Source: Planctobacterium sp047947135
Lineage (GTDB): Bacteria; Pseudomonadota; Gammaproteobacteria; Enterobacterales; Alteromonadaceae
NCBI GenBank assembly: GCA_047947135.1
Contig: CP170457.1
Location: forward strand, 2,418,001-2,482,000
Length of the DNA stretch: 64,000 bases
Reading direction: 5' to 3'
Below, piece by piece: positions 43,709 to 52,364 of this stretch. The first letter of the stretch is position 1, and each line of letters opens with the position of its first letter. The position numbers and the translations under genes were made by a program. The notes below the pieces were generated by a model. That model was not told where the DNA came from. It saw nothing but the letters and a program-made list of their open reading frames with translations, and made no database searches.

Positions 43709-44176
43709 ATGAAAAAGCCCCTTATTGCGCTGGTCATTGCCGGCTTGTTATCCACTCCCATTTCTTTTGCTAATGAAGCGAAATCCGAAAAACAGGCTAA
43801 GGCGGCGATACAATATCGCCAAGCTTTATTGCAGGTGATAAGGAGCAATATGGGGGCATTGGGGGCAATGGCGAAAGGACATATCCCATTTGACGCGCAA
43901 AAAATGGAAAAAAACGGCATGCGGATAGAACAATTGGCTACCATGATGCCAGACTATTTTGCTATTGATACCAGTGCCTACAAAATGCCTACTGATGCGA
44001 AAGCGGACATTTGGCAAAACCATGAGGACTTCACTGGCAAAATCAACGATTTGATTTCAGCTGCCAGAAACTTGCAAGTGGTCGCTAGTGATGGCGATGA
44101 AAGCCAGTTTAAAGGGGCTATAGGTCAGGTTGGCCGTGCCTGCAAAGGTTGCCATGATGAGTATAAAGAAGAATAA
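43709..44176 (+). CDS. cytochrome c' / c-556 family protein
   Basis: A 155-residue exported haem protein. ATG 43709 gives MKKPLIALVIAGLLSTPISFA as signal peptide (about 1-21). The mature part is a four-helix bundle with IQYRQALLQVIRSNMGALGAM near its start and the single C-terminal haem site CKGCH at 145-149, as in class II cytochromes c. Members bind NO or pass electrons in the periplasm. The next gene, for a cytochrome b, is convergent and ends 4 bases away; such c/b pairs are frequent in Shewanella and Alteromonas relatives. Confidence 0.93.
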   Translation: MKKPLIALVIAGLLSTPISFANEAKSEKQAKAAIQYRQALLQVIRSNMGALGAMAKGHIPFDAQKMEKNGMRIEQLATMMPDYFAIDTSAYKMPTDAKADIWQNHEDFTGKINDLISAARNLQVVASDGDESQFKGAIGQVGRACKGCHDEYKEE

Positions 44177-44179
44177 ATC

Positions 44180-44851
44180 TTAGAAATATACTTCCTCTAC
44201 TACTTCTGGCGGCAGCACAGTGACCAGAAAATAGATAGCAGCTGCTACCAGAAGTGCAATCAATAGAGCTCGCCAATGATACTGATGTTTGATTGAGCGA
44301 TCTTGTTCTGTGTTTTTGTATCCGTGAAACAAAGGTGAAATCAAATTCTGTTTTTTACCAAACAAGTAATAGAACGCCGCGATAATATGTACGGCTGCTA
44401 ATATCTGGATTACGGTAAAACCGTTGTGGTGGATTTTATCTGCCAGTTGCTGCCACTGCTCATTGGCCAAACTGCGCAAGGGCCCATCGAAAAACACATC
44501 ATCGCTGCTAAATAATCCACTGATAGCCTGTATCAAGATTATCAGCAGTAAAGCAAAAACCATGACCGCACCAAGAGGATTATGACTAAGATAAGTACGG
44601 TTTTCACCGCGCACGCATTGTTTTATGTCGTCAAAGCCAGGAAAGAATCGTTTAAAGCGAGCATAGTCGGCCCCGACAAGCCCCCAAATCAGCCGAAAGA
44701 GAATTAACCCCAACGTAAAATAACCTACATAGGCATGCCAGTTCATCCAGCTTCCGCCCAACTCGCCAGTGAGCCATTGCAAGCCGATACATACCACCAA
44801 CAACCAATGGAAAATGCGGGTATAAATATCCCATATAAGTGATTTGTGCAT
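44180..44851 (-). CDS. cytochrome b/b6 domain (b561-type) membrane protein
   Basis: A 223-residue di-haem membrane cytochrome of the Ni/Fe-hydrogenase b-subunit/b561 class. It opens LIWDIYTRIFHWLLVVCIG with the first haem histidine, then helices containing WMNWHAYVGYFTLGLILFRLIWG, HxxNP-like SHNPLGAVMVFALLL, and HIIAAFYYLFGK with a late histidine pair, plus a fifth C-terminal helix. It would pass electrons between the quinone pool and a periplasmic partner, plausibly the adjacent cytochrome c'. Confidence 0.92.
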   Translation of the reverse strand: MHKSLIWDIYTRIFHWLLVVCIGLQWLTGELGGSWMNWHAYVGYFTLGLILFRLIWGLVGADYARFKRFFPGFDDIKQCVRGENRTYLSHNPLGAVMVFALLLIILIQAISGLFSSDDVFFDGPLRSLANEQWQQLADKIHHNGFTVIQILAAVHIIAAFYYLFGKKQNLISPLFHGYKNTEQDRSIKHQYHWRALLIALLVAAAIYFLVTVLPPEVVEEVYF

Positions 44852-44965
44852 GCAGGTCCGTTTGAATCATGTATTATTGTTCGCCGAAGTCGCCAATATA
44901 AAACAATTTTCTGATTGTTGATATTGAGCATTGCAAGTTTCCAGCAACAACATCCAGCAGCAGTT

Positions 44966-45781
44966 ATGACAGATAAGCAGATTAAAACAGGTATTTTTGG
45001 TGCCAATGGCAGAATGGGGCGTGCGTTAATAGAGGCCCACTCCCAAGTGGAAAATGTCCAGATAGCAGCAGCATTGGTGCGCGCCGCCTCACCATTTAAA
45101 GAAGTGGATATTGGCGAGTTGGCAGGTATTGGTAAGCTGGGCGTGAATACGCAGGTAGATTATCATCAATTACACCAGCAAGTAGATGTCATGATTGATT
45201 TTACCTTGCCTGAGGTACTACCCGCGCATTTGGAGTTGTGTAAAACACAAAACTTGCCATTAGTAATTGGTACGACTGGCCTTAATTCAGAACAAAAACA
45301 ACTGATTCAGACTGCAGCGCAGCACATTCCTATTGTCTTCGCCGCGAACATGAGTATTGGCGTTAATCTGCTGTTCAATCTGGTGCGACAGACTGCAAGA
45401 GTAATGGGCAAAACAGCAGATATTGAAATATGGGAAGCGCATCATCGCTTCAAGAAAGACGCGCCTTCTGGCACAGCCGTGGCGATAGGGGAAGTGATCG
45501 CTGATGAGTTAGGCCGTGATCTGCAGAAATGTGCGGTATATGGCCGAGAAGGGGATACCGGAGAGCGAGACCCCAACACTATCGGTTTTGCCACAATTCG
45601 CGCGGGTGACATTGTGGGTGAACATACCGCAATGTTTGCGGAGTTGGGGGAACGAATTGAAATAACCCATAAAGCATCGAGTCGACTAACCTTTGCGCAA
45701 GGTGCTGTAAGAGCTGCAGAGTGGTTAGTGAATCAGCCTGTCGGGCTGTATGACATGCAGGACGTTTTGAGCTTAAAGTAA
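44966..45781 (+). CDS. dapB: 4-hydroxy-tetrahydrodipicolinate reductase
   Basis: A 271-residue NAD(P)H-dependent enzyme of the lysine and diaminopimelate pathway. ATG 44966 gives MTDKQIKTGIFGANGRMGRA; the frame is open to a TTG at 44915 but the family begins near the Rossmann motif GANGRMGR. Further motifs are VIGTTGLNSEQKQLI and the active-site block EIWEAHHRFKKDAPSGTA. It normally sits directly upstream of carAB; here a 1.7-kb stretch of small ORFs separates them. Length matches E. coli (273). Confidence 0.97.
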   Translation: MTDKQIKTGIFGANGRMGRALIEAHSQVENVQIAAALVRAASPFKEVDIGELAGIGKLGVNTQVDYHQLHQQVDVMIDFTLPEVLPAHLELCKTQNLPLVIGTTGLNSEQKQLIQTAAQHIPIVFAANMSIGVNLLFNLVRQTARVMGKTADIEIWEAHHRFKKDAPSGTAVAIGEVIADELGRDLQKCAVYGREGDTGERDPNTIGFATIRAGDIVGEHTAMFAELGERIEITHKASSRLTFAQGAVRAAEWLVNQPVGLYDMQDVLSLK

Positions 45782-46174
45782 AAAATGGCCCGAAAGGGGA
45801 AATTTTATATTTTGCTCGTTAGGCGTTGTTGCGTCGTTTTAGCCTTCTGGATATTACGAGGCTTTCTTAAAGCATAACAAGATAGGCTGAGAGGCTTGGG
45901 CATCCGGGTCCCCGTACTCCTTTAACTGGACAGTAAAGTATAATGAATGCCAGAGCTACAGGTAATCAAGGATATGCTGCAAGTGCTTAACAAAAGGATG
46001 TTGTTCGGCAAGCGATAACAATAACTCATCAACGGAGTTGAAGCATTTAGCAATAGAGAAGGGGTCGGTAAAGCTAATCCCAATTTGGGAATTAAGGCCA
46101 ACTGGAGCCGACCTTAAACCACTTCAACAAACCAAATATCAATGTTTGATTTATCCTATTGACCAAGAGAGACG
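45782..46174. other. 393-base region with possible gene remnants downstream of dapB
   Basis: No complete gene with a normal start. On the minus strand, 46120-45956 is an open stretch of 54 codons with natural-looking composition (GISFTDPFSIAKCFNSVDEL, then LAEQHPFVKHLQHILDYL) that lacks ATG or GTG and is preceded by a stop, so it may be a truncated remnant. A 32-codon minus-strand ORF near 45905-45805 is lysine-rich and of doubtful reality. A weak GAAA hairpin after the dapB stop may terminate it. Confidence 0.3.
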
Positions 46175-46417
46175 TTACCGTTTTAGGTTAGCCATCTTAT
46201 AAATGCAAAATGCCAGTAATGCTAAGGCAACACCTAAGCCGGCATAGGAATCTGCGTTTTTGGTTTCAACCACTGCCAGGTTTTCATCAACAACCAGGAT
46301 TTCATTATCAGCTTTTGTCAACTTGCTTCCACCTGCAAACTTTTGCATTTTGGGTGGTTTTTGGCTGCCGTTGGTCACTTCCATGTCCAATGAGGCAGAG
46401 GAATCACTATTCATCAT
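46175..46417 (-). CDS. small tail-anchored hypothetical protein
   Basis: An 80-residue protein I cannot assign. Polar, lysine- and serine-rich N terminus (SQKPPKMQKFAGGSKLTK), a short beta-like segment NEILVVDENLAVVETK, and one C-terminal transmembrane helix (YAGLGVALALLAFCIYKM) followed by ANLKR. ATG 46417 or 46414 could start it; GAGA lies upstream. Divergent from the small ORF at 46574, across a 156-base AT-rich gap. Confidence 0.5.
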   Translation of the reverse strand: MMNSDSSASLDMEVTNGSQKPPKMQKFAGGSKLTKADNEILVVDENLAVVETKNADSYAGLGVALALLAFCIYKMANLKR

Positions 46418-46573
46418 TGGAGTTCTCTAATAAACAACGGTTCAAATATAGCACAGGGATTTTAAAGGGTAAATATTTTACTCCTGATTAAAAGGGGTTC
46501 TTCGTCAAATTGAATAGGGACAGGCGGGCAGCGGATTGTTTAATCAGTATGTTTTGTCACGGGAAGATGAGGC

Positions 46574-46915
46574 GTGAACCTAGGCTCGGGGAATGTTCCT
46601 TTAAAAGCACCAGGTGATTTTGCCGGTCCCAGGGGGGCGACCGTCAATGTATATATTGTTGACCAGCCAGATGTTGTAAAAGCAGGTAAAAGTACGGCAC
46701 CCGCACTCAAGCTCCCAAGATTACCGAAGCATGACAAACCAGTCGCAATGAAAGCCGACGCAACGGATCCTGTAACAATGCAGAAACTTTCCCCAACTGG
46801 CAAATTCAGAGAAACACGTGCGGTTAACCCTTACAATTTCAACCCCCACGACACAATGTCATTGTTGAGCAATACCGGAAAGCTGCACATTACTGGAAAA
46901 GACGCTAATCCTTAA
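46574..46915 (+). CDS. hypothetical protein, low complexity, possibly frameshifted
   Basis: A 113-residue ORF starting at GTG 46574, of unknown family and probably disordered: rich in K, P, A and T (KAPGDFAGPRGATVNVYIVD, LKLPRLPKHDKPVAMKAD). After its stop at 46913-46915 the next frame stays open, and protein-like sequence resumes at 46932 in the +1 frame with similar basic, proline-rich character and no ribosome site of its own. A frameshift splitting one gene is therefore possible. Unlike the surrounding housekeeping genes, it has no recognisable homologue to me. Confidence 0.45.
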   Translation: MNLGSGNVPLKAPGDFAGPRGATVNVYIVDQPDVVKAGKSTAPALKLPRLPKHDKPVAMKADATDPVTMQKLSPTGKFRETRAVNPYNFNPHDTMSLLSNTGKLHITGKDANP

Positions 46916-46931
46916 TGCGCAACCTACACCA

Positions 46932-47087
46932 ATGACCGGTGGAAGCAGAAAAGCAGGTTATACTCATTCGGCCCCTGATCCCGCGGTTGTGGTTAAATCC
47001 TCCGCAAGAGGGGCCATCAAAGATGAACATAACGAGATGGTCCAAAAAGCGCCACATATCAAAAAACTTTCTAATTGGGAGTTTTGA
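46932..47087 (+). CDS. small ORF, 51 residues, possible continuation of the previous frame
   Basis: Opens MTGGSRKAGYTHSAPDPAVV and ends with QKAPHIKKLSNWEF. Basic and of unknown family. No ribosome site precedes ATG 46932, and the frame is open further upstream, overlapping the end of the 46574 ORF, which favours a frameshifted continuation over an independent gene. Its stop is 2 bases before the next small ORF. Confidence 0.35.
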   Translation: MTGGSRKAGYTHSAPDPAVVVKSSARGAIKDEHNEMVQKAPHIKKLSNWEF

Positions 47088-47089
47088 GG

Positions 47090-47212
47090 ATGGCTACTAC
47101 ATATTCTGATATCCAGCTATTTATTATATACAGGCATAACAAAAGTGTTAAGACATGCTGGATTGCACATGCTAAGGAGTTGCATGGTTTGCCGAGGCAC
47201 AAAGTGTACTAG
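47090..47212 (+). CDS. small ORF, 40 residues
   Basis: MATTYSDIQLFIIYRHNKSV followed by KTCWIAHAKELHGLPRHKVY. GGGAG at 47077-47081 is 8 bases from ATG 47090, so translation is plausible, coupled to the preceding small ORF. The KTCWIAHAKELHGLP segment looks like a conserved small-protein motif cut short at the C terminus, but I cannot name a family. Confidence 0.4.
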   Translation: MATTYSDIQLFIIYRHNKSVKTCWIAHAKELHGLPRHKVY

Positions 47213-47386
47213 TTAAAAATAGAGTTTTGGCGCTTTAACATTGTTTTTTAGTTTAAATGCGAGTTTTCAGTAGTTTTGTGAAATCCCCCTAGACCGAAAA
47301 GAACAATTCGTCTACAATGCTTGGAATTTGCCAAAATTTAGGTAGAACCTAGGTTGAACTCAGAAACTTATTACAGATTAGCCAGA

Positions 47387-47426
47387 AAAACGGGGTGTAG
47401 ATAATCACATTTGCAGCCCGTTTTTT
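47387..47426 (+). promoter_or_regulatory. terminator-like leader hairpin upstream of carA
   Basis: AAAACGGG (47387-47394) pairs with CCCGTTTT (47417-47424), followed by two more T residues; stem 8 bp, loop 22 bases. Located 54-93 bases before the carA start, it could end upstream transcription or act as an attenuator for pyrimidine- or arginine-responsive control of carAB. No leader peptide was identified. Confidence 0.45.
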
Positions 47427-47479
47427 ATGGGTGTTTGGCAGACTGGCTACGTTAACTGATCACGATTATGGAGGTTAAC

Positions 47480-48610
47480 TTGACGCATTCGGCGCTTTTG
47501 GTCCTTGAAGATGGGTCCATATTTAAAGGCACTGCTTTTGGTGCGACTGGCGTTTCTGTTGGTGAAGTGGTATTCAACACTTCAATGACAGGCTATCAGG
47601 AAATTCTTACCGACCCTTCCTATGCAGAGCAAATAGTCACACTGACTTACCCTCACATTGGTAATACTGGGGTCAACTCTGAAGATGAAGAATCCGCTCA
47701 GATTTGGGCTAAAGGGTTAATCATCAGAGATTTACCAATACTCGCCAGCAACTTTCGTTGTGAAAGAACCCTTTCTGACTACCTTCAAAGCAATAATATC
47801 CTTGGCATCGCAGATATCGATACACGTAGGCTCACCCGCATCTTAAGAGATAAAGGGGCTCAAAACGGTTGTATTATGGCCGGTGATGACCTGGACGCCG
47901 ATAAAGCATTAGCGCTGGCCAAAGCGTTCCCGGGTCTTAAAGGTATGGACCTCGCTAAGGTGGTGAGCACCAAGGCTCAGTATCTCTGGAATGACAGTGT
48001 TTGGGAATTGGGCAAAGGGCACACATCATTGCAGGGCGACGCTGATTTTCATGTTGTGGCTTATGACTTTGGTGCCAAGCGAAATATTTTGCGTATGTTG
48101 GTAGCGCGTGGCTGCAGGCTAACGGTTGTCCCTGCCAATACCCCCGCGGAAGATGTCCTGGCCATGTCACCGGATGGTGTTTTTCTGTCTAATGGACCGG
48201 GAGATCCAGAACCCTGCGATTACGCAATAACAGCGATCAAGACTTTGCTGGATAAAGACCTACCAATTTTTGGTATTTGCCTTGGCCATCAATTATTGGG
48301 GCTTGCCAGTGGCGCTACCACGGAAAAAATGAAATTTGGTCATCATGGTGCTAACCATCCGGTCAAAGATTTGAAGCGTGAAGTTGTGATGATTACCAGC
48401 CAAAACCACGGTTTTGCGATCTCAGAGAAAGATTTACCTGACACTTTGGAAGTGACTCACGTCTCATTGTTTGACGGATCATTGCAAGGTATTCATCGAA
48501 AAGATAAGCCGGCATTTAGCTTTCAGGGACACCCTGAAGCCAGTCCCGGGCCGCACGATGCTGCACCGCTTTTCGATCACTTCATTGAATTAATGCAAGC
48601 AAGAAAATAG
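47480..48610 (+). CDS. carA: carbamoyl-phosphate synthase small subunit
   Basis: A 376-residue glutaminase subunit that supplies ammonia to CarB. The start is set at TTG 47480: GGAGG (47471-47475) is 4 bases ahead, and the resulting MTHSALLVLEDGSIFKG aligns with the E. coli N terminus, which also uses TTG. The ATG at 47468 overlaps the ribosome site. The N-terminal domain has NTSMTGYQEILTDPSYAEQ. The class I amidotransferase triad is C267 in FGICLGHQLLGLA, H351 and E353 in FQGHPEASPGP. carB follows after 14 bases. Confidence 0.97.
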   Translation: MTHSALLVLEDGSIFKGTAFGATGVSVGEVVFNTSMTGYQEILTDPSYAEQIVTLTYPHIGNTGVNSEDEESAQIWAKGLIIRDLPILASNFRCERTLSDYLQSNNILGIADIDTRRLTRILRDKGAQNGCIMAGDDLDADKALALAKAFPGLKGMDLAKVVSTKAQYLWNDSVWELGKGHTSLQGDADFHVVAYDFGAKRNILRMLVARGCRLTVVPANTPAEDVLAMSPDGVFLSNGPGDPEPCDYAITAIKTLLDKDLPIFGICLGHQLLGLASGATTEKMKFGHHGANHPVKDLKREVVMITSQNHGFAISEKDLPDTLEVTHVSLFDGSLQGIHRKDKPAFSFQGHPEASPGPHDAAPLFDHFIELMQARK

Positions 48611-48624
48611 TCAGGATTATTACT

Positions 48625-51600
48625 ATGCCGAAACGTACAGACATAAAAAGCATTCTTATATTGGGCGCTGGCCCTATTATCATCGGTCAGGCGTGCGAGT
48701 TCGACTATTCTGGTGCGCAGGCGTGTAAGGCACTGCGCGAAGAGGGTTACCGCGTCATTTTGGTAAACTCTAATCCAGCCACCATTATGACTGATCCAGA
48801 AATGGCCGATGCCACTTACATTGAGCCAATTCATTGGGAAGTGGTGAAAAACATCATTGCCAAAGAACGTCCTGATGCCATTTTACCGACTATGGGTGGT
48901 CAAACCGCATTGAATTGTGCGTTGGATTTGAACAAGCATGGCGTATTAAAAGAATTTGGCGTAGAGATGATAGGCGCCTCTGCCGACGCAATTGACAAAG
49001 CAGAAGATCGTGAACGCTTTGATAAGGCCATGAAATCCATTGGACTGGAATGTCCACGGGCGGAAATTGCCCATGATATGGAGCAGGCACATGATGTGTT
49101 AAGCCGCATCGGCTTCCCGTGTATCATCCGTCCCTCATTTACCATGGGCGGCACGGGTGGTGGTATTGCTTACAATATCGATGAGTTTAATGAGATTTGC
49201 CATCGTGGTCTGGATTTATCCCCTACAAACGAACTCCTTATCGATGAATCATTGATAGGTTGGAAAGAATACGAAATGGAAGTGGTGCGGGATAAAAACG
49301 ACAACTGTATTATCGTTTGTACCATTGAAAATTTCGACCCAATGGGTGTACACACCGGGGACTCAATTACGGTCGCACCGGCACAGACCCTAACAGATAA
49401 AGAATTTCAAATCATGCGTAATGCTGCACAGGCTGTATTGCGTGAGATAGGGGTCGAAACAGGTGGCTCCAACGTACAGTTTGGTGTCAATCCAGATGAT
49501 GGCCGCTTGGTCATTATCGAGATGAACCCACGGGTTTCTCGTTCTTCAGCGTTAGCTTCCAAAGCGACCGGATTTCCCATTGCTAAGGTTGCTGCCAAGT
49601 TAGCTGTTGGTTACACGCTTGATGAACTCGCCAACGAAATCACGGGAGGGGCGACTCCAGCATCGTTTGAACCCGCTATTGATTATGTTGTAACCAAGAT
49701 CCCACGTTTCAACTTCGAGAAATTTGCAGGTGCAAACGACCGACTGACGACTCAAATGAAGTCAGTAGGTGAGGTAATGGCGATAGGTCGGAATCAACAG
49801 GAGTCACTGCAAAAAGCTTTGCGTGGTCTGGAGATTGGGGCTAATGGATTTGATCCTGTGTTGGATCTGTCCCAAAAAGGGGCTCGTAAAAAACTGATTA
49901 GAGAGTTGAAAGAGCCTGGCTGTGAACGTATTTTTTACATCGCTGATGCCTTCCGTATGGGCATGACGGTCGATGAAGTATTTAGTTTCACCAAAGTTGA
50001 TCCTTGGTTTCTGGTGCAAATCGAAGACATCATCAAGGATGAAAACCGACTCAAAGAAAGCGGCGTAGGCTCTCTTGATGAGGCTTCCTTACGTCGTCTA
50101 AAACGCAAAGGCTTTGGAGATGCTCGTCTAGCCGACATTCTAAGCGTAGAAGAGGCGGATATTCGCTCTTTACGCGAGAAGCATCAGATATTCCCAGTTT
50201 ATAAGCGTGTCGATACCTGTGCGGCAGAATTTTCCACAGCAACTGCGTATATGTATTCCGCATACGATGAAGAATGTGAGGCTGGCCCAAGCGACAAAGA
50301 TAAAATTATCGTGCTAGGTGGTGGCCCAAACCGTATTGGTCAGGGCATTGAGTTTGATTATTGTTGTGTTCATGCGGCACTTGCTCTTAGGGAAGACGGT
50401 TATGAAACCATTATGGTTAACTGCAACCCGGAAACAGTGTCCACTGATTACGATACGTCTGATCGGCTGTACTTTGAACCGGTGACACTCGAAGACGTAC
50501 TGGAGATTGTCCGGGTTGAAAAGCCCAAGGGCGTGATCGTCCAGTATGGCGGCCAGACGCCATTGAAATTAGCCAGAGCATTAGAAGACGCTGGCGTGCC
50601 GATCATCGGTACCTCACCTGACGCGATTGACCGGGCGGAAGACCGAGAGCGCTTCCAACACATGGTACACAAGCTGAATTTGAAGCAACCCGCTAATGCG
50701 ACCGTCAGTAACTGGCAGCAAGCATTAGAAAAAGCGGAAGTTATTGGTTTTCCAATGGTAGTACGCCCATCCTATGTGTTGGGCGGTAGAGCCATGGAAA
50801 TCGTCTATGACATGGATGATCTTAAGCGCTATTTGACGGAAGCCGTAAGTGTGTCCAATGATTCGCCGGTACTGCTGGATCGTTTTCTGGATGACGCCAT
50901 TGAGGTGGACGTGGATGCAATCTGTGACGGTAAAGAAGTGGTGATTGGCGGTATTATGGAGCACATTGAGCAAGCTGGTGTTCACTCTGGTGATTCAGCC
51001 TGCTCATTACCTGCATTTAGTCTGCCGCGCGGCGTTCAGGACACGATGCGTGAACAGGTAACCGCCATGGCATTGGAATTAGGGGTTGTTGGCTTGATGA
51101 ATACCCAGTTTGCGGTAAAAGATGGTGAAGTGTACCTGATTGAAGTGAATCCTCGTGCCGCTCGGACAGTGCCTTTTGTCTCAAAAGCCACAAGCCGTCC
51201 GCTGGCGAAAATTGCCGCCAGAGCCATGGCTGGTCAATCTTTGCGTGAACAAGGGATAGCAAAAGAAATTATTCCGCCATATTATTCGGTCAAAGAAGTG
51301 GTTATTCCTTTCGCCAAGTTCCAGGGGGTTGATCCTCTTATTGGGCCAGAAATGCGCTCCACTGGTGAAGTGATGGGGGTTGGTGAAACCTTCGTTGAGG
51401 CATATGCCAAGGCTAATTTGGGGGCAGGTACACCGGTTCCTGACAAAGGTAAGGTATTACTATCGTTGCGCAGCAATGATAAAAATCGCGCCGTTGAATT
51501 AGCTCGCGCAATGTTGCAAAAAGGGTTCACCCTTGAAGCGACGCGAGGAACCGCTACAATCTTGAATGAGGCGAATGTCGATTGCCATGTAGTCAATAAG

Positions 51601-51849
51601 CTGTCTGAAGGGCGTCCTAATATTGTGGATGCCATTAAAAACGGCGAATATTGTTACATTATCAATACTACTGACGGACGCCAGGCGATTGAAGATTCCG
51701 TATATATCCGCAAAGAAGCACTACTCAATAAAGTGGCCTATACCACGACAATGAACGGGGCTTTTGCAACGGTTAACTCCCATGCAACGGATGACAGAAA
51801 GTCAGTAAGTTCAGTACAAGAATTACACCAGAGAATTGTTAATGAATAA
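48625..51849 (+). CDS. carB: carbamoyl-phosphate synthase large subunit
   Basis: A 1074-residue synthetase that makes carbamoyl phosphate from bicarbonate, ammonia and two ATP for arginine and pyrimidine synthesis. Two homologous halves (about 1-400 and 555-935), each with an ATP-grasp domain: LILGAGPIIIGQACEFDYSG opens the first and VLGGGPNRIGQGIEFDYC the second; PSFTMGGTGGGIAYN and PSYVLGGRAMEIVYD are the paired ATP loops. Residues 935-1074 form the allosteric MGS-like domain. Length equals E. coli CarB (1073). greA overlaps its last 8 bases. Confidence 0.99.
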   Translation: MPKRTDIKSILILGAGPIIIGQACEFDYSGAQACKALREEGYRVILVNSNPATIMTDPEMADATYIEPIHWEVVKNIIAKERPDAILPTMGGQTALNCALDLNKHGVLKEFGVEMIGASADAIDKAEDRERFDKAMKSIGLECPRAEIAHDMEQAHDVLSRIGFPCIIRPSFTMGGTGGGIAYNIDEFNEICHRGLDLSPTNELLIDESLIGWKEYEMEVVRDKNDNCIIVCTIENFDPMGVHTGDSITVAPAQTLTDKEFQIMRNAAQAVLREIGVETGGSNVQFGVNPDDGRLVIIEMNPRVSRSSALASKATGFPIAKVAAKLAVGYTLDELANEITGGATPASFEPAIDYVVTKIPRFNFEKFAGANDRLTTQMKSVGEVMAIGRNQQESLQKALRGLEIGANGFDPVLDLSQKGARKKLIRELKEPGCERIFYIADAFRMGMTVDEVFSFTKVDPWFLVQIEDIIKDENRLKESGVGSLDEASLRRLKRKGFGDARLADILSVEEADIRSLREKHQIFPVYKRVDTCAAEFSTATAYMYSAYDEECEAGPSDKDKIIVLGGGPNRIGQGIEFDYCCVHAALALREDGYETIMVNCNPETVSTDYDTSDRLYFEPVTLEDVLEIVRVEKPKGVIVQYGGQTPLKLARALEDAGVPIIGTSPDAIDRAEDRERFQHMVHKLNLKQPANATVSNWQQALEKAEVIGFPMVVRPSYVLGGRAMEIVYDMDDLKRYLTEAVSVSNDSPVLLDRFLDDAIEVDVDAICDGKEVVIGGIMEHIEQAGVHSGDSACSLPAFSLPRGVQDTMREQVTAMALELGVVGLMNTQFAVKDGEVYLIEVNPRAARTVPFVSKATSRPLAKIAARAMAGQSLREQGIAKEIIPPYYSVKEVVIPFAKFQGVDPLIGPEMRSTGEVMGVGETFVEAYAKANLGAGTPVPDKGKVLLSLRSNDKNRAVELARAMLQKGFTLEATRGTATILNEANVDCHVVNKLSEGRPNIVDAIKNGEYCYIINTTDGRQAIEDSVYIRKEALLNKVAYTTTMNGAFATVNSHATDDRKSVSSVQELHQRIVNE

Positions 51850-52318
51850 AGTTCCTATGACGGCGCACGGCGCTGACATGCTCAGAGAAGAGCTCAAAGA
51901 ATTGAAATCTGTAAAACGCCCTCAAATAGTAGCGGCCATTGCGGATGCCAGAGAACACGGTGACCTGAAAGAAAACGCGGAGTACCATGCTGCGCGTGAA
52001 CAACAAAGCTTCTGTGAAGGCCGAATTCAGGAGATAGAAGCAAAGCTTAGCAATGCACAAATTATCGATGTCACCAAGATGCCTAACAATGGTAAAGTCA
52101 TTTTTGGTGTGACCGTAACGCTGTTAAATGTGAGTAATGACGAAGAGACGTCTTACAAGATCGTGGGTGATGATGAAGCTGATATTAAAAACAATTTGAT
52201 ATCAGTTAATTCCCCAATAGCTAGGGGCTTGATCGGTAAGGAATTGGATGACGTTGTGAATATTCGCACACCTGCCGGGACGGTAGAATATGAAATTACT
52301 GATGTTGAATATCGCTAG
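51842..52318 (+). CDS. greA: transcription elongation factor GreA
   Basis: A 158-residue factor that rescues backtracked RNA polymerase by stimulating transcript cleavage. The N-terminal coiled coil contains AIADAREHGDLKENAEYHAA, with the tip acidic residues D and E in DLKENAEY, and SNAQIIDVTKM; the C-terminal FKBP-like domain ends VEYEITDVEYR. Start ATG 51842 (MNKVPMTAHGADML) overlaps the carB stop, as in many relatives, suggesting translational coupling. Terminator follows at 52341. Confidence 0.98.
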   Translation: MNKVPMTAHGADMLREELKELKSVKRPQIVAAIADAREHGDLKENAEYHAAREQQSFCEGRIQEIEAKLSNAQIIDVTKMPNNGKVIFGVTVTLLNVSNDEETSYKIVGDDEADIKNNLISVNSPIARGLIGKELDDVVNIRTPAGTVEYEITDVEYR

Positions 52319-52340
52319 ATAGCAAAGTTAAATAAGCTTA

Positions 52341-52364
52341 AAAAAGCCGCGTTTGCGGCTTTTC
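52341..52364. terminator. bidirectional terminator between greA and yhbY
   Basis: AAAAAGCCGC-GTTT-GCGGCTTTT: 8-9-bp stem flanked by A and T runs, so it can act on both strands. It touches the yhbY stop at 52364 and lies 22 bases after the greA stop. Confidence 0.9.

Noticed and set aside
45815..45835. GTTAGGC resembling the core of an integron attC site
   Set aside because: No matching RYYYAAC partner at the right distance and no imperfect palindrome between them; no integrase in the window.
48890..51635. Several 60-120-codon minus-strand ORFs across carB
   Set aside because: All lie antisense to a clearly conserved gene and have no family similarity; typical shadows of codon bias.
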